Assembly: GCA_009922685.1 (NCBI GenBank)
Contig: RFVA01000006.1
Coordinates: 1 to 63,376, forward strand
Reading direction: 5' to 3'
From: Gammaproteobacteria bacterium
Lineage (GTDB): Bacteria > Pseudomonadota > Gammaproteobacteria > Methylococcales > Methylococcaceae
DNA length: 63,376 bases
Shown: positions 19,225-29,508 of the stretch, in pieces
Layout: every line of letters begins with the position of its first letter
Numbering within the stretch: the stretch's first letter is position 1
Position numbers and translations under genes: made by a program
The notes under the pieces: generated by a model
What the model saw: the letters and a program-made list of their open reading frames with translations, nothing else
What the model was told of the DNA's origin: nothing
Database searches by the model: none

Positions 19225-20692
19225 CTTCCAGATTCTTTAAAATCTGATCAAGCCTTTGCCCTGTCTGCGAGCGTCGACGGCGCCGACGCTGCTGGACGCG
19301 CTCTCCCGAGAGCTGCGTTTCAGTGATAATGGCCCACTCAGGATCTAACAGCCAAAGCCCATGATCCATTGGAGCAATCACCAGACACACGGGATCTAAG
19401 ACCTCCAGAAACTGGGCCCATCGCTCGATCACCCGCGGCCTGATGTGGTGCTGAGCCAACATCTCAAGCATGGCCTCACGATGACCTGCCGTCTCAGCAA
19501 CAAACAACACCCGACCCTTAAAGCCCCTCAGGAAGGCAAGTAACGGCTCCTCCACCTCGGCACTTTGACGGCGCCCCAGCGAGAGATCGGGTAAATCCTT
19601 CAGGGCGTAACGAATAGGTGGGACGATGTCAGGATCTCGCGTCGAATCGATGTGTATCAAGGGGTATCTCGAAACCCGCGACATGAGCTCGTCCGGCTCT
19701 AAAAACAAACGCTTAGGGGCCAGAGGGGGGCGATCTATAAACTGGTTACGCTGACTAAATCGGCTGAGGGTATCCTCGGTAAAACGATCCGCTGCCGCAT
19801 GGATATCGCCATGAAATACCATGCGGGTTGCCTGAGGAAGATAGTCAAAAAGGGTCTCCGTTGCCTCAACGAACAGCGGCAAATAATAGTCGATTCCCCC
19901 AGCGGCCATTCCCTTGCTGACCTCTTGATAGAGAATGTTCTGACTGGAAACTTCTGGGAACGTCTCCCTGAAAGCCTGGCGAAAACGCTTGATAGCCGCA
20001 TCATCAAATGGAAATTCTCGGGCTGGATAGAGGTTGATCGACTCCGTCTTATCACTGGATCGCTGGGTTTCAGGATCGAATAGGCGAATGGAGTCGACCT
20101 CTTCATCAAACAATTCGATCCTGTAAGGGGTCGGGCTTCCCATGGGAAAAAGGTCGAGAATCGCACCGCGAATAGCAAATTCACCGTGCTGAAGAACCTG
20201 CTGGACGCAGTTATAACTAACGCTCTCCAGACGCTCCCTCATGGCATCGAGACTCAAATGGTCGCCTGGCTTTAAGACAAACGTATTCGAAAGAACGTGT
20301 GATCGTGGACTCAATCGCTGCATGAGGGTTGAGACCGGCGCTAAAAGCACCCCATGAGTGACCTTCGACAGCTCCGCAAGACACTTGAGACGCTCTGAGA
20401 TAATCTCAGGAAGGGGCGAAAAAGTATCGTAAGGGAGCGTCTCCCAGTCGGGAAAATGAAGAACCGGGGCGCTATCGCCTAGAAAAAAATGGATTTCATG
20501 TTCTAAACGGACGGCCGTCTGGGTATCCGGCGTCACCACCACATAGAGATGGCGATCCGCTTCAATCGCTCTCGCCAAGGCCAGTGCATCACCACAACCC
20601 GAAAGATCCTGCCAAAGGATCGGTTTATCCTGAGAGGCTGGAAGAATCGGATTGAGCAGCGAAGTCAGCGGAAGGTCAGCTATGGAGGTCAT
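19193..20692 (-). pseudogene. mfd: Transcription-repair coupling factor Mfd, N-terminal part
   Basis: Mfd removes stalled RNA polymerase and recruits UvrA. This 499-residue frame begins with ATG at 20692. It holds the UvrB-like module (FPDWETLPYDTFSPLPEIISERL; QHGEFAIRGAILDLFPMG; PYRIELFDEEVDSIRLFD) and the following domain through ITETQLSGERVQQRRRRRR and DQILKNLEEW. After EEW (about 19220) the frame departs from homology and stops within nine codons. The downstream part resumes in another frame. The gap equals about 25 codons and is not a multiple of three. The gene lies 8 bp downstream of the fused agu gene. An isolated N-terminal Mfd could still bind UvrA but could not act on polymerase. 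Confidence 0.9.
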
Positions 20693-20700
20693 CTAAGAGG

Positions 20701-21546
20701 TCAGTCAATAAACCGTCGTGTCAGATCCCCATAAGCTTCGATCCGGCGATCCCTTAAGAAGGGCCACATTCGTCGCACTTCCTCCGAACGCTGCCGATCG
20801 ATATCCACCATCAGAAGTCGCTCCTCCTGATCGTCGGCCCGATCTAGGAATTCACCCTGAGGACCGACCACGAAGCTGTTACCCCAGAACTGGATCCCAC
20901 CACTTTGGCCCGAAAGATCAGGTTCATGCCCGATCCGGTTACAGCTGATGACCGGTAATCCATTGGCAACAGCGTGGCCACGCTGTACGGTCACCCAGGC
21001 TTCGAGCTGTCTCGCTCGCTCCTCCCGTGAATCATCGAGATTCCAGCCAATCGCAGTCGGATAAAGCAGAAAATCTGCTCCCGCCAGAGCCATCAGACGG
21101 GCGGCTTCGGGATACCACTGATCCCAACAGACCAAAAGTCCTAAAGCCCCAACAGAGGTAGCGATCGGCTTAAAACCAAGGTCTCCCGGGGTGAAATAGA
21201 ATTTCTCGTAGTAGCCAGGATCATCCGGAATATGCATCTTCCGGTAGCACCCCGCCAATGTCCCATCCCGCTCAAGAACCACGGCTGTATTGTGATAAAG
21301 CCCTGGCGCCCGGCGCTCAAAGAGGGAGGCTACAATCACGATAGAGAGCTCTAAAGCCAAGGCCCCGAAAACATCGGTACTAGGGCCTGGGATCGACTCC
21401 GCAAGATCGCATAACCTCGGATCTTCGCTCTGGCAGAAATAAGGGCCGAGGTGCAGCTCTGGCAAAACCACAAGGCGCGCACCGAGGGCAGCAGCCTCTC
21501 GAATAGCCCTCACCGAGCGATCAAGATTCAAGGCGGGATCAGAGTC
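20701..21546 (-). pseudogene. aguB: N-carbamoylputrescine amidase AguB, N-terminus lost, fused in frame to AguA remnant
   Basis: AguB hydrolyses N-carbamoylputrescine to putrescine. This part of a 575-residue open frame begins at DSDPALNLDRSVRAIREA, about ten residues into a normal AguB. From there it is complete: the nitrilase catalytic triad is visible as Glu in LPELHLG, Lys in YRKMHIPDD and Cys in VCWDQWYPEA. About 282 of about 292 residues remain. There is no separate start codon, so any product is fused to truncated AguA. The lost N-terminal strand belongs to the core sheet, so activity is doubtful. The gene sits directly upstream of mfd. Confidence 0.85.
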
Positions 21547-22428
21547 AGCCCCATTAATGATCAGAAAATTGGCATAGGTTGCCGGCAAGCGATCGCCCAC
21601 CTCACTCCGAATAGGAGAGGGCATTGGCAGCGGTACCAAGCGATAGGGCTCTCCTTGCTGATTAGTGAAGTCTTGAAGCGCGCCGGCCATTCGGGAGAAC
21701 GCGGGATAAAGGGGATCCTTCTCATCATCACACGCGGTATAGGCAATGACATCCTTCGAGCAGAATCGGGCCAGGGTATCGATGTGGGCATCGGTATCGT
21801 CTCCTTCGGCATGCCCCTCATCAAGCCAAAGGATATGCTGCCCACCCAAACGGTCACGAAGGACCGCTTCGATGTCTGCCCTTGAGGCCTTAGGATTTCG
21901 GTTGGGATTCAAAAGGCAACGGGTGGTCGTCATGAGGGTCCCAGCGCCGTCCGTCTCGACACTACCCCCCTCAAGAACAAAATCGACCGAAATCAAAGGC
22001 CCTTTCCCCAACAAACCTGAGGCATGAAGACGGCGGGCAATCTGTTGATCGTTTGCGCAGTCGTATTTGCCGCCCCAAGCATTGAACTTGAAGTCAAGGT
22101 AAGCCCCCTGACCCTTTTGAAGCACTGAAAGCGGCGCCGTATCCCGAACCCAGACATCGTCATAGGGCATCGCGATGCAATGGACCCGATCCAGCGACAC
22201 ACCCGAGACTAAAAGCCTCTCTTTGACATGGGCCGCGTGAGCATCGGTGGCGACGGCCAGCAAAAGGTCTTGCCGGGCAGCCACCTCACGAGCGATGGCG
22301 ACATAGGTGTTCTCAACCTCCTCAAGCCATGGAGCAAAGTCCCCATCGGCTGTTGGCCATGCCAAGAAAACGGACGCCTGTTCCTCCCATTCGGGAATCA
22401 GTCCATCAAAAGTCAAAAGAGTATTCAC
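21547..22428 (-). pseudogene. aguA: Agmatine deiminase AguA, C-terminus with the catalytic cysteine lost
   Basis: AguA converts agmatine to N-carbamoylputrescine, the step before AguB. The frame starts with ATG at 22428 and shows the family blocks PEWEEQASVFLAWP, MPYDDVWVRDTAP, FKFNAWGGKY, VLEGGSVETDG, LDEGHAEGDDTDAHID and LPATYANFLIINGA. Homology breaks off after NGA at about residue 293 of about 365. The missing end normally contains the nucleophilic cysteine in an HC motif, so the enzyme should be dead. The frame runs straight on into AguB. A deletion of the aguA 3' end, the intergenic gap and the aguB 5' end explains this best. Confidence 0.87.
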
Positions 22429-22497
22429 TATCGCTGCGCCAAAAAAAGCGAGATTCTACCCGAAACTTGATGAAGACCCTGAGACAAAGACCCCTTT

Positions 22498-24570
22498 TTA
22501 ATCGCGCACCCACCCCTCCACGAGCCGGCTTGGAATCCGCTTCGACTCACTGGAAGGAGGATAAGGACGATGACTCACAATCGCGACACAGACCCTCAAC
22601 GTCTCCACCGTAAGAATCCAGGAAACGCTGATAAAGAGAAAGGTGAGGCCGGCATCGAGATAATCATTGAAGATCAAATGCGGCGCTTTGGCTAACTGAT
22701 CCTTAGGAAGAACGCCAGCAGCCATCTGTTCGCTCAAATGACGGGCGTGACTTAAGAAGCCGATCCGAAGATCATCACTGAAAAGCTTTTGAAGCGCGGC
22801 AACACTGGTCACGATCAACAGCCAGATCATCGGAACCGCGGTAATCCAGACATAACGCAGACGCCCACTTTTAACCATAATGGTCGTCGCTACCGAGAGC
22901 GAGATCCCCGCCAGCATCTGATTGGCAATCCCGAACAGTGGCCAGAGGCTGTTGACGCCACCGAGGGGATCAATGACCCCGTTATAGAGGAGCCAGCCCC
23001 AGCCACTGACCACCAAACCACTGGTGAGGGCGACGCCCGGGTACCAAGAGGTCCGACCTAGCTTCGGTGACCAGTTCCCAAGGAGATCCTGGAGCATAAA
23101 ACGGGCAACCCGGGTGCCGGCATCCAGCGTCGTCAGAATAAACAAGGCTTCAAACATGATCGCAAAGTGATACCAAAGCGAGAGCATGGAATCGCCAAAG
23201 GCCCGCGCAAAGAGGCTCGCCATCCCAACGGCCAGCGAGGGCGCTCCGCCGGTCCGCGCGAGAAGGGTCGTCTCTCCCATCTCTCGGGCCAGGAGATTCA
23301 TCTGATCCACGGTGACCGGGAACCCCCAGGAGGAGATCTTGGCGACCACTTCAGCGGCCTCGCTGCCCACCACTCCCGCAGGGCTATTGATCGCGAAGTA
23401 AACCCCAGGATCAAGAACCGTCGCCGCCACCATCGCCATGATGGCGACAAAAGATTCCATCAGCATGGCGCCATATCCAATAAAGCGGGCATCCTTCTCA
23501 CTAGCCAAGAGCTTGGGTGTGGTCCCAGAGGCGATCAGGGCGTGGAACCCTGAAATGGCGCCGCAGGCGATGGTGATAAAAACAAAGGGGAAGAGACGAC
23601 CACCAAAAATCGGTCCGCTGCCGTCGATAAACGGGGTCACTGCCGGCATCTTAATCTCGGGATGAAGAACAATGATCGCGATGGCCAAGGCCGTGATAGT
23701 GCCAAGTTTCATGAACGTCGAAAGATAGTCCCTCGGCGCCAGCAGCAGCCAGACCGGCAACACCGCAGCGGCAAAGCCATAGCCAATGATCATAAAAGCC
23801 AGCGATTCTCCGTCGAAATCAAACCAGGACCTTAAGGGGTGATGGTCAACCACCCCGCCGCCCCAGACGGCGAGTAACAACAGCGTGACACCGAGCACCG
23901 TCGATTCAATGACCCGTCCAGGTCGAAGCTTGGTCATATAAAATCCGACCACCATAGCAATCGGAATCGTCGCGCCTACCGTGGATGTGGCCCAGGGACT
24001 GTGTTTCATCGCGTTCACCACAATCAGCCCCAAAACGGCGATGAGAATGATCATGATGCACATGACCCCCAACATGGCGATATTCCCCCCCAAGGGCCCA
24101 AGCTCATCCCGAGCCATCTGACCTAGGGAGCGCCCATCGCGGCGAATCGAGCAGAAGAGGATGACGAAATCCTGAACACACCCACCGATGACAGCCCCCA
24201 CAAGAATCCATAGCGTTCCAGGCAGGTAGCCAAATTGCGCCGCCAAGGTCGGACCAATCAGGGGACCTGGACCTGCGATGGCTGCAAAATGATGCCCAAA
24301 GACCACCCACCGATTCGTCGGTACAAAATCACGCCCGTCCTCGAAGCGCTCGGCGGGTGTCGCCCTTTCCCCATCCAGAACCAACACTTTGGCTGCGATG
24401 AACGCGCTGTAGAACCGATAACCGAGGGCATAAACGCAGAGGGCCGCCGTCACGAACCAGAGACTGTTAACGGGTTCTCCGTGATTGAGCGCAATCCCTC
24501 CAAGCGCAGCGGCGCCGAGGATGGCGATAGACAACCAGATCATGCGGGATAGAAGGGACATTCGATTCAT
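22498..24570 (-). CDS. cstA: Carbon starvation protein CstA-like pyruvate/peptide transporter
   Basis: This 690-residue integral membrane protein has about 16-18 hydrophobic segments and full-length similarity to CstA, a family linked to peptide and pyruvate uptake. Typical motifs are PTNRWVVFGHHFAAIAGPGPLIGP, the GCVQDF stretch, CGAISGFHALIASGTTPK and LTTLDAGTRVARF. The gene stands alone, 69 bp downstream of the agu frame and on the same strand. The start MNRMSL could be one of two Met codons. No CstA-associated small YbdD-like gene was found next to it. Confidence 0.93.
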   Translation of the reverse strand: MNRMSLLSRMIWLSIAILGAAALGGIALNHGEPVNSLWFVTAALCVYALGYRFYSAFIAAKVLVLDGERATPAERFEDGRDFVPTNRWVVFGHHFAAIAGPGPLIGPTLAAQFGYLPGTLWILVGAVIGGCVQDFVILFCSIRRDGRSLGQMARDELGPLGGNIAMLGVMCIMIILIAVLGLIVVNAMKHSPWATSTVGATIPIAMVVGFYMTKLRPGRVIESTVLGVTLLLLAVWGGGVVDHHPLRSWFDFDGESLAFMIIGYGFAAAVLPVWLLLAPRDYLSTFMKLGTITALAIAIIVLHPEIKMPAVTPFIDGSGPIFGGRLFPFVFITIACGAISGFHALIASGTTPKLLASEKDARFIGYGAMLMESFVAIMAMVAATVLDPGVYFAINSPAGVVGSEAAEVVAKISSWGFPVTVDQMNLLAREMGETTLLARTGGAPSLAVGMASLFARAFGDSMLSLWYHFAIMFEALFILTTLDAGTRVARFMLQDLLGNWSPKLGRTSWYPGVALTSGLVVSGWGWLLYNGVIDPLGGVNSLWPLFGIANQMLAGISLSVATTIMVKSGRLRYVWITAVPMIWLLIVTSVAALQKLFSDDLRIGFLSHARHLSEQMAAGVLPKDQLAKAPHLIFNDYLDAGLTFLFISVSWILTVETLRVCVAIVSHRPYPPSSESKRIPSRLVEGWVRD

Positions 24571-24656
24571 AAAAAGTCGTTCTTAAAAAAGTATGAGGTA
24601 TTAAAGGATAGCGCTCACCCACGCCGCACGCCATGAGCCTTGCACTCACTCCGCTT

Positions 24657-25847
24657 TCAACCCGCTGATCCGAGGATCTTCCCAAGGCCATGACACAGCC
24701 TTTGGATACCTTCTCGGACCGTTTGAGGCTCAAGGGCACCATAGGCCACCCGAAGGGTACACCCCCGATCGATTCCGAAGGCGGACCCAGGAATCACGGC
24801 CACACCATGTTCCCGAATCAACCGCTCCGTCAGCGCCATGGGATGGTAATCACCATCGACGGTTAGAAACGTGTAAAACGCTCCTTCAGCGGGTGAGAAT
24901 TTGAGGGGGAGTTTCGCATGAGTGAGTGCCTCAAGAACCATCTCTCGGACCTCAGCCAACGATTCCCGGTGGGCCTCGAATACGATAGGCCCTTCCCGAA
25001 GCGCGGCGGTCGCCACCCGCTGGGCGATCCTAGGCGGACAGATCAGATCGGTATCCTGGATCTTATTAAAGTGAGGGAGCAGCGCTAAAGGCGCTACGAT
25101 ATAGCCGACCCGCCAACTCGCCAACCCATAAGACTTCGACATCGAGTAAATGGCCAGGGTGTGGCGGGCGGACCCCGCAATCGACGCCGGAGAGAAGTGA
25201 CGTCGGCCCTCCCAGACAAACGCGTCATAGGCTTCATCTGACACCAGAAAAAGCCCCCGTTCCCGGGCCAATTGATCGAGCGCACGAAGATCAGCCTCAG
25301 GATAAACTGCGCCTGTCGGATTGTTGGGTGAGACGGTGACGATCGCCCGCGTCCGGGGCGTAATAGCGGCCCTCATCGCCTCTATATCCAGGCCATGGTC
25401 ATCGGGGCGGGTAGCGACCCCCACCGGAACGCAGCCTAGCATGGTGACCGCCATTTCTTGATTGAAATACCAAGGCAAGGGCAGAATAATCTCATCGCCG
25501 GGATCGGCAATAGCCATGATGGCATGGAAAAAGGCCATATTGGCCCCCGCGGTCACCCACAGGCATCGATCATCCCCAACCTCGACACCATGCTCCTTGA
25601 GGAGTCGCTGCCGAATCGCCTCCAGAAGATCAGGATCGCCCGCTACGGGGCCATAGAGATGATCCCCTGGCGCCTTTCCAAAGGCTTTGGCAGCCTCATA
25701 GGCTGCAGGCGAGGGGCCATAGCCGACGACACCTTGCCCCAAAGAAATGGTCCCAGGAACCTGCCGAATCCATTGAGCGACGGCCGGAATAATAGGCGCC
25801 TCAACAACCTGAAGGCGTCGGCTACCTAAAAAATGGGACTCGGTCAT
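24657..25847 (-). CDS. PLP-dependent class I/II aminotransferase
   Basis: This is a 396-residue fold-type I aminotransferase. I start it at the ATG at 25845-25847, which has GAGGAA upstream. The pyridoxal-phosphate lysine is in SMSKSYGLASWRVGY. Other signatures are SLGQGVVGYGPSPAA, the NNPTG motif (VSPNNPTGAVYP), LVSDEAYDAFVW and the substrate-carboxylate arginine in TLRVAYG. It resembles aspartate or aromatic-type aminotransferases, but the substrate cannot be fixed by eye. It is divergent from mtaD, with about 140 bp between starts. Confidence 0.88.
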   Translation of the reverse strand: MTESHFLGSRRLQVVEAPIIPAVAQWIRQVPGTISLGQGVVGYGPSPAAYEAAKAFGKAPGDHLYGPVAGDPDLLEAIRQRLLKEHGVEVGDDRCLWVTAGANMAFFHAIMAIADPGDEIILPLPWYFNQEMAVTMLGCVPVGVATRPDDHGLDIEAMRAAITPRTRAIVTVSPNNPTGAVYPEADLRALDQLARERGLFLVSDEAYDAFVWEGRRHFSPASIAGSARHTLAIYSMSKSYGLASWRVGYIVAPLALLPHFNKIQDTDLICPPRIAQRVATAALREGPIVFEAHRESLAEVREMVLEALTHAKLPLKFSPAEGAFYTFLTVDGDYHPMALTERLIREHGVAVIPGSAFGIDRGCTLRVAYGALEPQTVREGIQRLCHGLGKILGSAG

Positions 25848-25986
25848 CGGGCATTCCTCACGATTCGATGAATAGACTTCTCTAAAGGCAGAGGCCTGAG
25901 CCCTTGGGTGAACCAAAAAGACCCCTCCTCGCGAGCCTTTGGGGCAGAACCTGTGCTAAAGTTTAGTGCTTCACTGGGTAATTGCG

Positions 25987-27333
25987 ATGTCTCTTCCTGA
26001 TCACATTCTAACGTCCCGCTGGGTGATTCCAGTTGAGCCTCATAACACGGTGCTTGTAGACCATGCCGTGGTCATTCGAGAAGGCCGAATTGTCGATCTT
26101 TTGCCGACCAGCGACGCGATCGCTCGGTATCAAGGCGTGCCCACCGAATCGTTTCAGGACCATGTACTGATCCCGGGTCTTATTAATGCCCACACCCATG
26201 CGGCGATGTCCCTCCTTCGAGGTATCGCCGATGACCTCCCCTTGATGACCTGGTTGGGGCAACATATATGGCCTCTCGAACAACGCTTTGTCGGTGAGAT
26301 GTTTGTTCGCGATGGCACTGATCTTGCGATCGCTGAAATGATCCGGGGCGGGGTGACCACCTTTAACGACATGTATTTTTTTCCCGACATCACCGCTCAA
26401 CGAGTGGTTCGCTCCGGGCTCAGAGCGACCCTCGGGATGATTCTCGTCGATTTTCCGACCGCATGGGCGAGCGGCCCTGACGAATATTTCGAAAAAGGGC
26501 TCTCGCTTCGGGATGAATACCTTCATGACCCCTGGGTCCAGTTTGCCTTTGCTCCACATGCACCCTATTCTGTCTCCGACGCCCCACTGAAACGGGTCGC
26601 AACCTTAGCTGCCGAGCTAGACCTCCCGGTTCACATGCATGTGCATGAAACCCTCGATGAAATAACGCAGAGTATTGAGAAGTTTGGTGCAAGGCCCTTA
26701 CAGAGACTCCAACAACTCGACCTCCTAGGGCCTCACTTTATAGCGGTCCACATGACCCAACTCATCGAAAAGGAGATCGAGCTGATCGCCGAGTCTGGTG
26801 CGACCATCGTCCACTGCCCGGAATCTAATCTAAAACTTGCCAGCGGCTTTTGCCCCATCGCCCAACTTGACGCCCAAGGTATCAATATCGCCATTGGCAC
26901 CGATGGAGCCGCCAGTAACAATGATCTTGATATGCTCGGGGAAATGAGAACCGCAGCGCTTCTCGCCAAAGGGGTCGCTGGTGATGCGAGCGCTGTCCCA
27001 GCCGCTCGTGCCCTCAGGATGGCGACGCTCGGAGGTGCAAAAGCCTTGGGACGAGACGCCGATCTAGGCTCTCTTGAAGTCGGTAAATGGGCCGATATCG
27101 CGGCCATCAAACTCGACGATATCGAGACCCAACCCCTCTTTAATCCCTTGTCAGACCTGATTTACGCCGCCGGCCGTCACCAGGTGAGTGATGTCTGGGT
27201 TGGCGGCAAGCGCCTTCTTAAGGATCGCGAATTAACCACGCTCGATCTTCAGGAGCTCAAAAGCAGAATCGCACACTGGCGACATCAGCTTCAGACCTCT
27301 GCCACGCCGGACGATCGCGAGCTCGCCCACTAG
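25987..27333 (+). CDS. mtaD: 5-methylthioadenosine/S-adenosylhomocysteine deaminase (TRZ/ATZ family)
   Basis: This is a metal-dependent amidohydrolase of about 448 residues starting at MSLPDHILTS. Metal ligands are visible: HTHAAMSLLRG, the VHMHVHET histidine, and the aspartate in IGTDGAASNNDLDML. The family deaminates 5'-methylthioadenosine or S-adenosylhomocysteine, or chlorinated triazines in specialised members. The ordered neighbours ubiG, gph and yciK are a common gammaproteobacterial arrangement and favour a role in methyl-cycle by-product salvage beside the SAM-dependent UbiG. There are 13 bp to ubiG, so they are probably cotranscribed. Confidence 0.9.
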   Translation: MSLPDHILTSRWVIPVEPHNTVLVDHAVVIREGRIVDLLPTSDAIARYQGVPTESFQDHVLIPGLINAHTHAAMSLLRGIADDLPLMTWLGQHIWPLEQRFVGEMFVRDGTDLAIAEMIRGGVTTFNDMYFFPDITAQRVVRSGLRATLGMILVDFPTAWASGPDEYFEKGLSLRDEYLHDPWVQFAFAPHAPYSVSDAPLKRVATLAAELDLPVHMHVHETLDEITQSIEKFGARPLQRLQQLDLLGPHFIAVHMTQLIEKEIELIAESGATIVHCPESNLKLASGFCPIAQLDAQGINIAIGTDGAASNNDLDMLGEMRTAALLAKGVAGDASAVPAARALRMATLGGAKALGRDADLGSLEVGKWADIAAIKLDDIETQPLFNPLSDLIYAAGRHQVSDVWVGGKRLLKDRELTTLDLQELKSRIAHWRHQLQTSATPDDRELAH

Positions 27334-27346
27334 AAAGGATATGTTC

Positions 27347-28060
27347 ATGACCCTTAACGATAACGTCCACGCCCACGAAATCGAGAAGTTTGGTGCCAAG
27401 GCCAACCACTGGTGGGACCCACGCGGAGAATTCAAGACCCTGCATGCGGTTAATCCCCTCCGCCTTCAGTTCATTCGCTCCCATACCGCCTTAGAAGGCG
27501 CTCGCATCATTGACGTCGGCTGTGGTGGCGGCATCCTCAGCGAAGGCCTCGCTCAGGCGGGGGGACAAGTCACCGGCATCGACCTCGCCGAAGAGCTGAT
27601 TGTGGCGGCTAAAGCCCATGCGGAAATCTCAAAGCTGACGATTGACTACCAGCTTATCAGCGCAGAAGCACTCGCCGAGAACCACCCTGAGAGCTTTGAC
27701 ATCGTCACCTGCATGGAGATGCTAGAGCATGTGCCGGACCCAGAATCGGTGGTCTTAGCCTGCGCTAAAATGGTGAGACCCGGTGGCCACCTGTTTTTTT
27801 CGACACTCAACCGAAAGCTTAAAGCCTATCTTCTGGCCATTGTCGGTGCCGAATATGTCCTTAACATGATCCCCAAGGGGACTCATGACTTCTCGACGTT
27901 CATTAGGCCCTCAGAGCTGGTTCGCTGGACGCGGAACACAGGACTCGAATTCTTGGGGATGGATGGGGTGGTTTACAACCCTCTCACCGGCCAATTCAAC
28001 CTGAGCCCTAAAGATATCGACGTCAATTATCTCGCGGCCTTCCAGCGCCCCGCCACATGA
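27347..28060 (+). CDS. ubiG: Ubiquinone biosynthesis O-methyltransferase UbiG
   Basis: UbiG carries out both O-methylations in ubiquinone synthesis. The 237-residue protein has the SAM motif I (IIDVGCGGGILSEGLA), the post-motif acidic residue in VTGIDLAEE and MEMLEHVPDPE. It also shows the UbiG-specific N-terminus EKFGAKANHWWDP and C-terminal NPLTGQFNLS. I prefer the ATG at 27347 because an AAAGGA lies seven bases before it; the ATG at 27341 is too close. The stop overlaps the gph start as ATGA. Confidence 0.95.
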   Translation: MTLNDNVHAHEIEKFGAKANHWWDPRGEFKTLHAVNPLRLQFIRSHTALEGARIIDVGCGGGILSEGLAQAGGQVTGIDLAEELIVAAKAHAEISKLTIDYQLISAEALAENHPESFDIVTCMEMLEHVPDPESVVLACAKMVRPGGHLFFSTLNRKLKAYLLAIVGAEYVLNMIPKGTHDFSTFIRPSELVRWTRNTGLEFLGMDGVVYNPLTGQFNLSPKDIDVNYLAAFQRPAT

Positions 28061-28800
28061 GACTGAGGGACCCCTCCAGCAGCGCCATCCAAGGGGTCTT
28101 ATTTGATCTTGATGGCACCCTTCTTGATACCGCAGAGGATTTGGTTGCCGCCGCCAATTGGGCGCTGACCCTCGAAGGCTTGCCGCCTTGTCCGATCGAT
28201 GAAGTAAAACCCTATATTTCAGGTGGGGCGAGAACCATCCTCGGCTACTGGCTAGTCAAAACGCTCGAAAAAAGGCCCGTCTTTAAATTTCCAACCCTCA
28301 ACGTCGTGAGTCACACCCACGAACCCCTCTTCGACCGCCTCATCGAACACATGATGGGGCACTATGAGGCCCACCCGGCAAGATATACCCAGTTCTTTAA
28401 TGGCATGGAATCCGTTCTCGATGTCCTCGATGAGCAGCAGATTCCCTGGGGTATCGTGACCAATAAATTGACCCGCTATACTCAGCCGGTTGTTCAAGCT
28501 CTTGCACTAGAGCAACGCACGCAGTGCATCATCAGTGGTGACACGACCCCCCACGCCAAGCCCCACCCTATGCCCTTATTGGAAGCAAGCCAGCGCCTTG
28601 GGATTGATCCCAGCCAGTGCGTCTACATCGGAGATGCTGCCCGGGATATCGAAGCGGGCCAACGCGCCGGTATGGCGACCCTCGCGGCACTTTATGGCTA
28701 CATCGGAGCCGATGAGGATGTGACTTCTTGGGGCGCAGATGATGCCCTTGAGACCCCTGTTGATTTGCTCTCCTGGATCGCGGGGCAAGATGGCCTCTGA
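28057..28800 (+). CDS. gph: Phosphoglycolate phosphatase-like HAD hydrolase
   Basis: This is a 247-residue HAD-superfamily phosphatase. Motif I is FDLDGTLLDT, motif II is in WGIVTNK, motif III is KPHPMPLL and motif IV is YIGDAARDIEAG. The cap domain is the helical type found in Gph, which removes phosphate from 2-phosphoglycolate; some homologues in this position act on other sugar phosphates. ATGA coupling to ubiG and an 11-bp overlap with yciK show a tight operon. Confidence 0.91.
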   Translation: MRLRDPSSSAIQGVLFDLDGTLLDTAEDLVAAANWALTLEGLPPCPIDEVKPYISGGARTILGYWLVKTLEKRPVFKFPTLNVVSHTHEPLFDRLIEHMMGHYEAHPARYTQFFNGMESVLDVLDEQQIPWGIVTNKLTRYTQPVVQALALEQRTQCIISGDTTPHAKPHPMPLLEASQRLGIDPSQCVYIGDAARDIEAGQRAGMATLAALYGYIGADEDVTSWGADDALETPVDLLSWIAGQDGL

Positions 28801-29479
28801 GCGCCTTAAAGACAGAACTTACCTCATCACTGGCGCCAGCGGCTGCCTCGGTGGAGTGGCTGCTAGAACCCTCTCGCTCGAAGGTGCGACGGTCGTCCTG
28901 ATGGGACGAAATATCAAAAAGCTGGAGTCAGTCTATGACGCCCTTGAAGCGGCTGGCGCACCTAAACCCGCCATCTACCCCCTCGACCTTGAAGGGGCTC
29001 AAGAGGCGGATTACGGGACCTTGGCCAATCGACTTCAAGAATCCCTCGGTGGACTAGATGGCATCATCCATTGCGCGGCTGATCTTGGACACTTGTCGCC
29101 ACTCTCGGGAATCGACGGGGATCGCTGGCAACGGCTGCTGAAAATTAACCTTCTGGGCCCTATCTTGCTCACCCAGGCCCTCTTACCCTTGATTCAACGT
29201 TCAGCCGGGTCAGTTGTCTTTTTTGGCGACTCTGCCGTCGGTGAGGGGAAAGCTTTCTGGGGTGCCTATGGCGTCGCTAAGGTCGCCCTGGCGGGCTATG
29301 CCCGTATCCTTAGCGCCGAAAATGAGAGCGCCAAGATCTTGAGCCTGGTTTTTACTCCAGGCCCTATCCGATCGCCTATTCGTCTCAAGGCCTATCCCGG
29401 TGAAGCCCTTCAAGGCCTCAAGAATCCAGAGGATATCCAAGAGGCTTTGCTAAAAATAACCCTTAATCCATCGTCCTAA
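28790..29479 (+). CDS. yciK: YciK-family short-chain dehydrogenase/reductase
   Basis: This is a classical SDR of 229 residues starting at the ATG at 28790, inside the end of gph. The cofactor motif is LITGASGCLGGVAA, the NNAG-like position reads IHCAADLG, and the active-site Tyr-x-x-x-Lys is YGVAKVALAG. The serine that usually precedes it lies in the FFGDSAVG segment. Position and sequence match YciK of the mtaD-ubiG-gph-yciK cluster. The substrate is unknown. Confidence 0.86.
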   Translation: MASERLKDRTYLITGASGCLGGVAARTLSLEGATVVLMGRNIKKLESVYDALEAAGAPKPAIYPLDLEGAQEADYGTLANRLQESLGGLDGIIHCAADLGHLSPLSGIDGDRWQRLLKINLLGPILLTQALLPLIQRSAGSVVFFGDSAVGEGKAFWGAYGVAKVALAGYARILSAENESAKILSLVFTPGPIRSPIRLKAYPGEALQGLKNPEDIQEALLKITLNPSS

Positions 29480-29508
29480 AAGGACTTTATTTACAGCGGA
29501 ACAAATTT

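Noticed and set aside
20701-22428. A naturally evolved bifunctional AguA-AguB enzyme
   Set aside because: The AguA part lacks its catalytic-cysteine end and the AguB part its first strand, so the join is not at domain borders.
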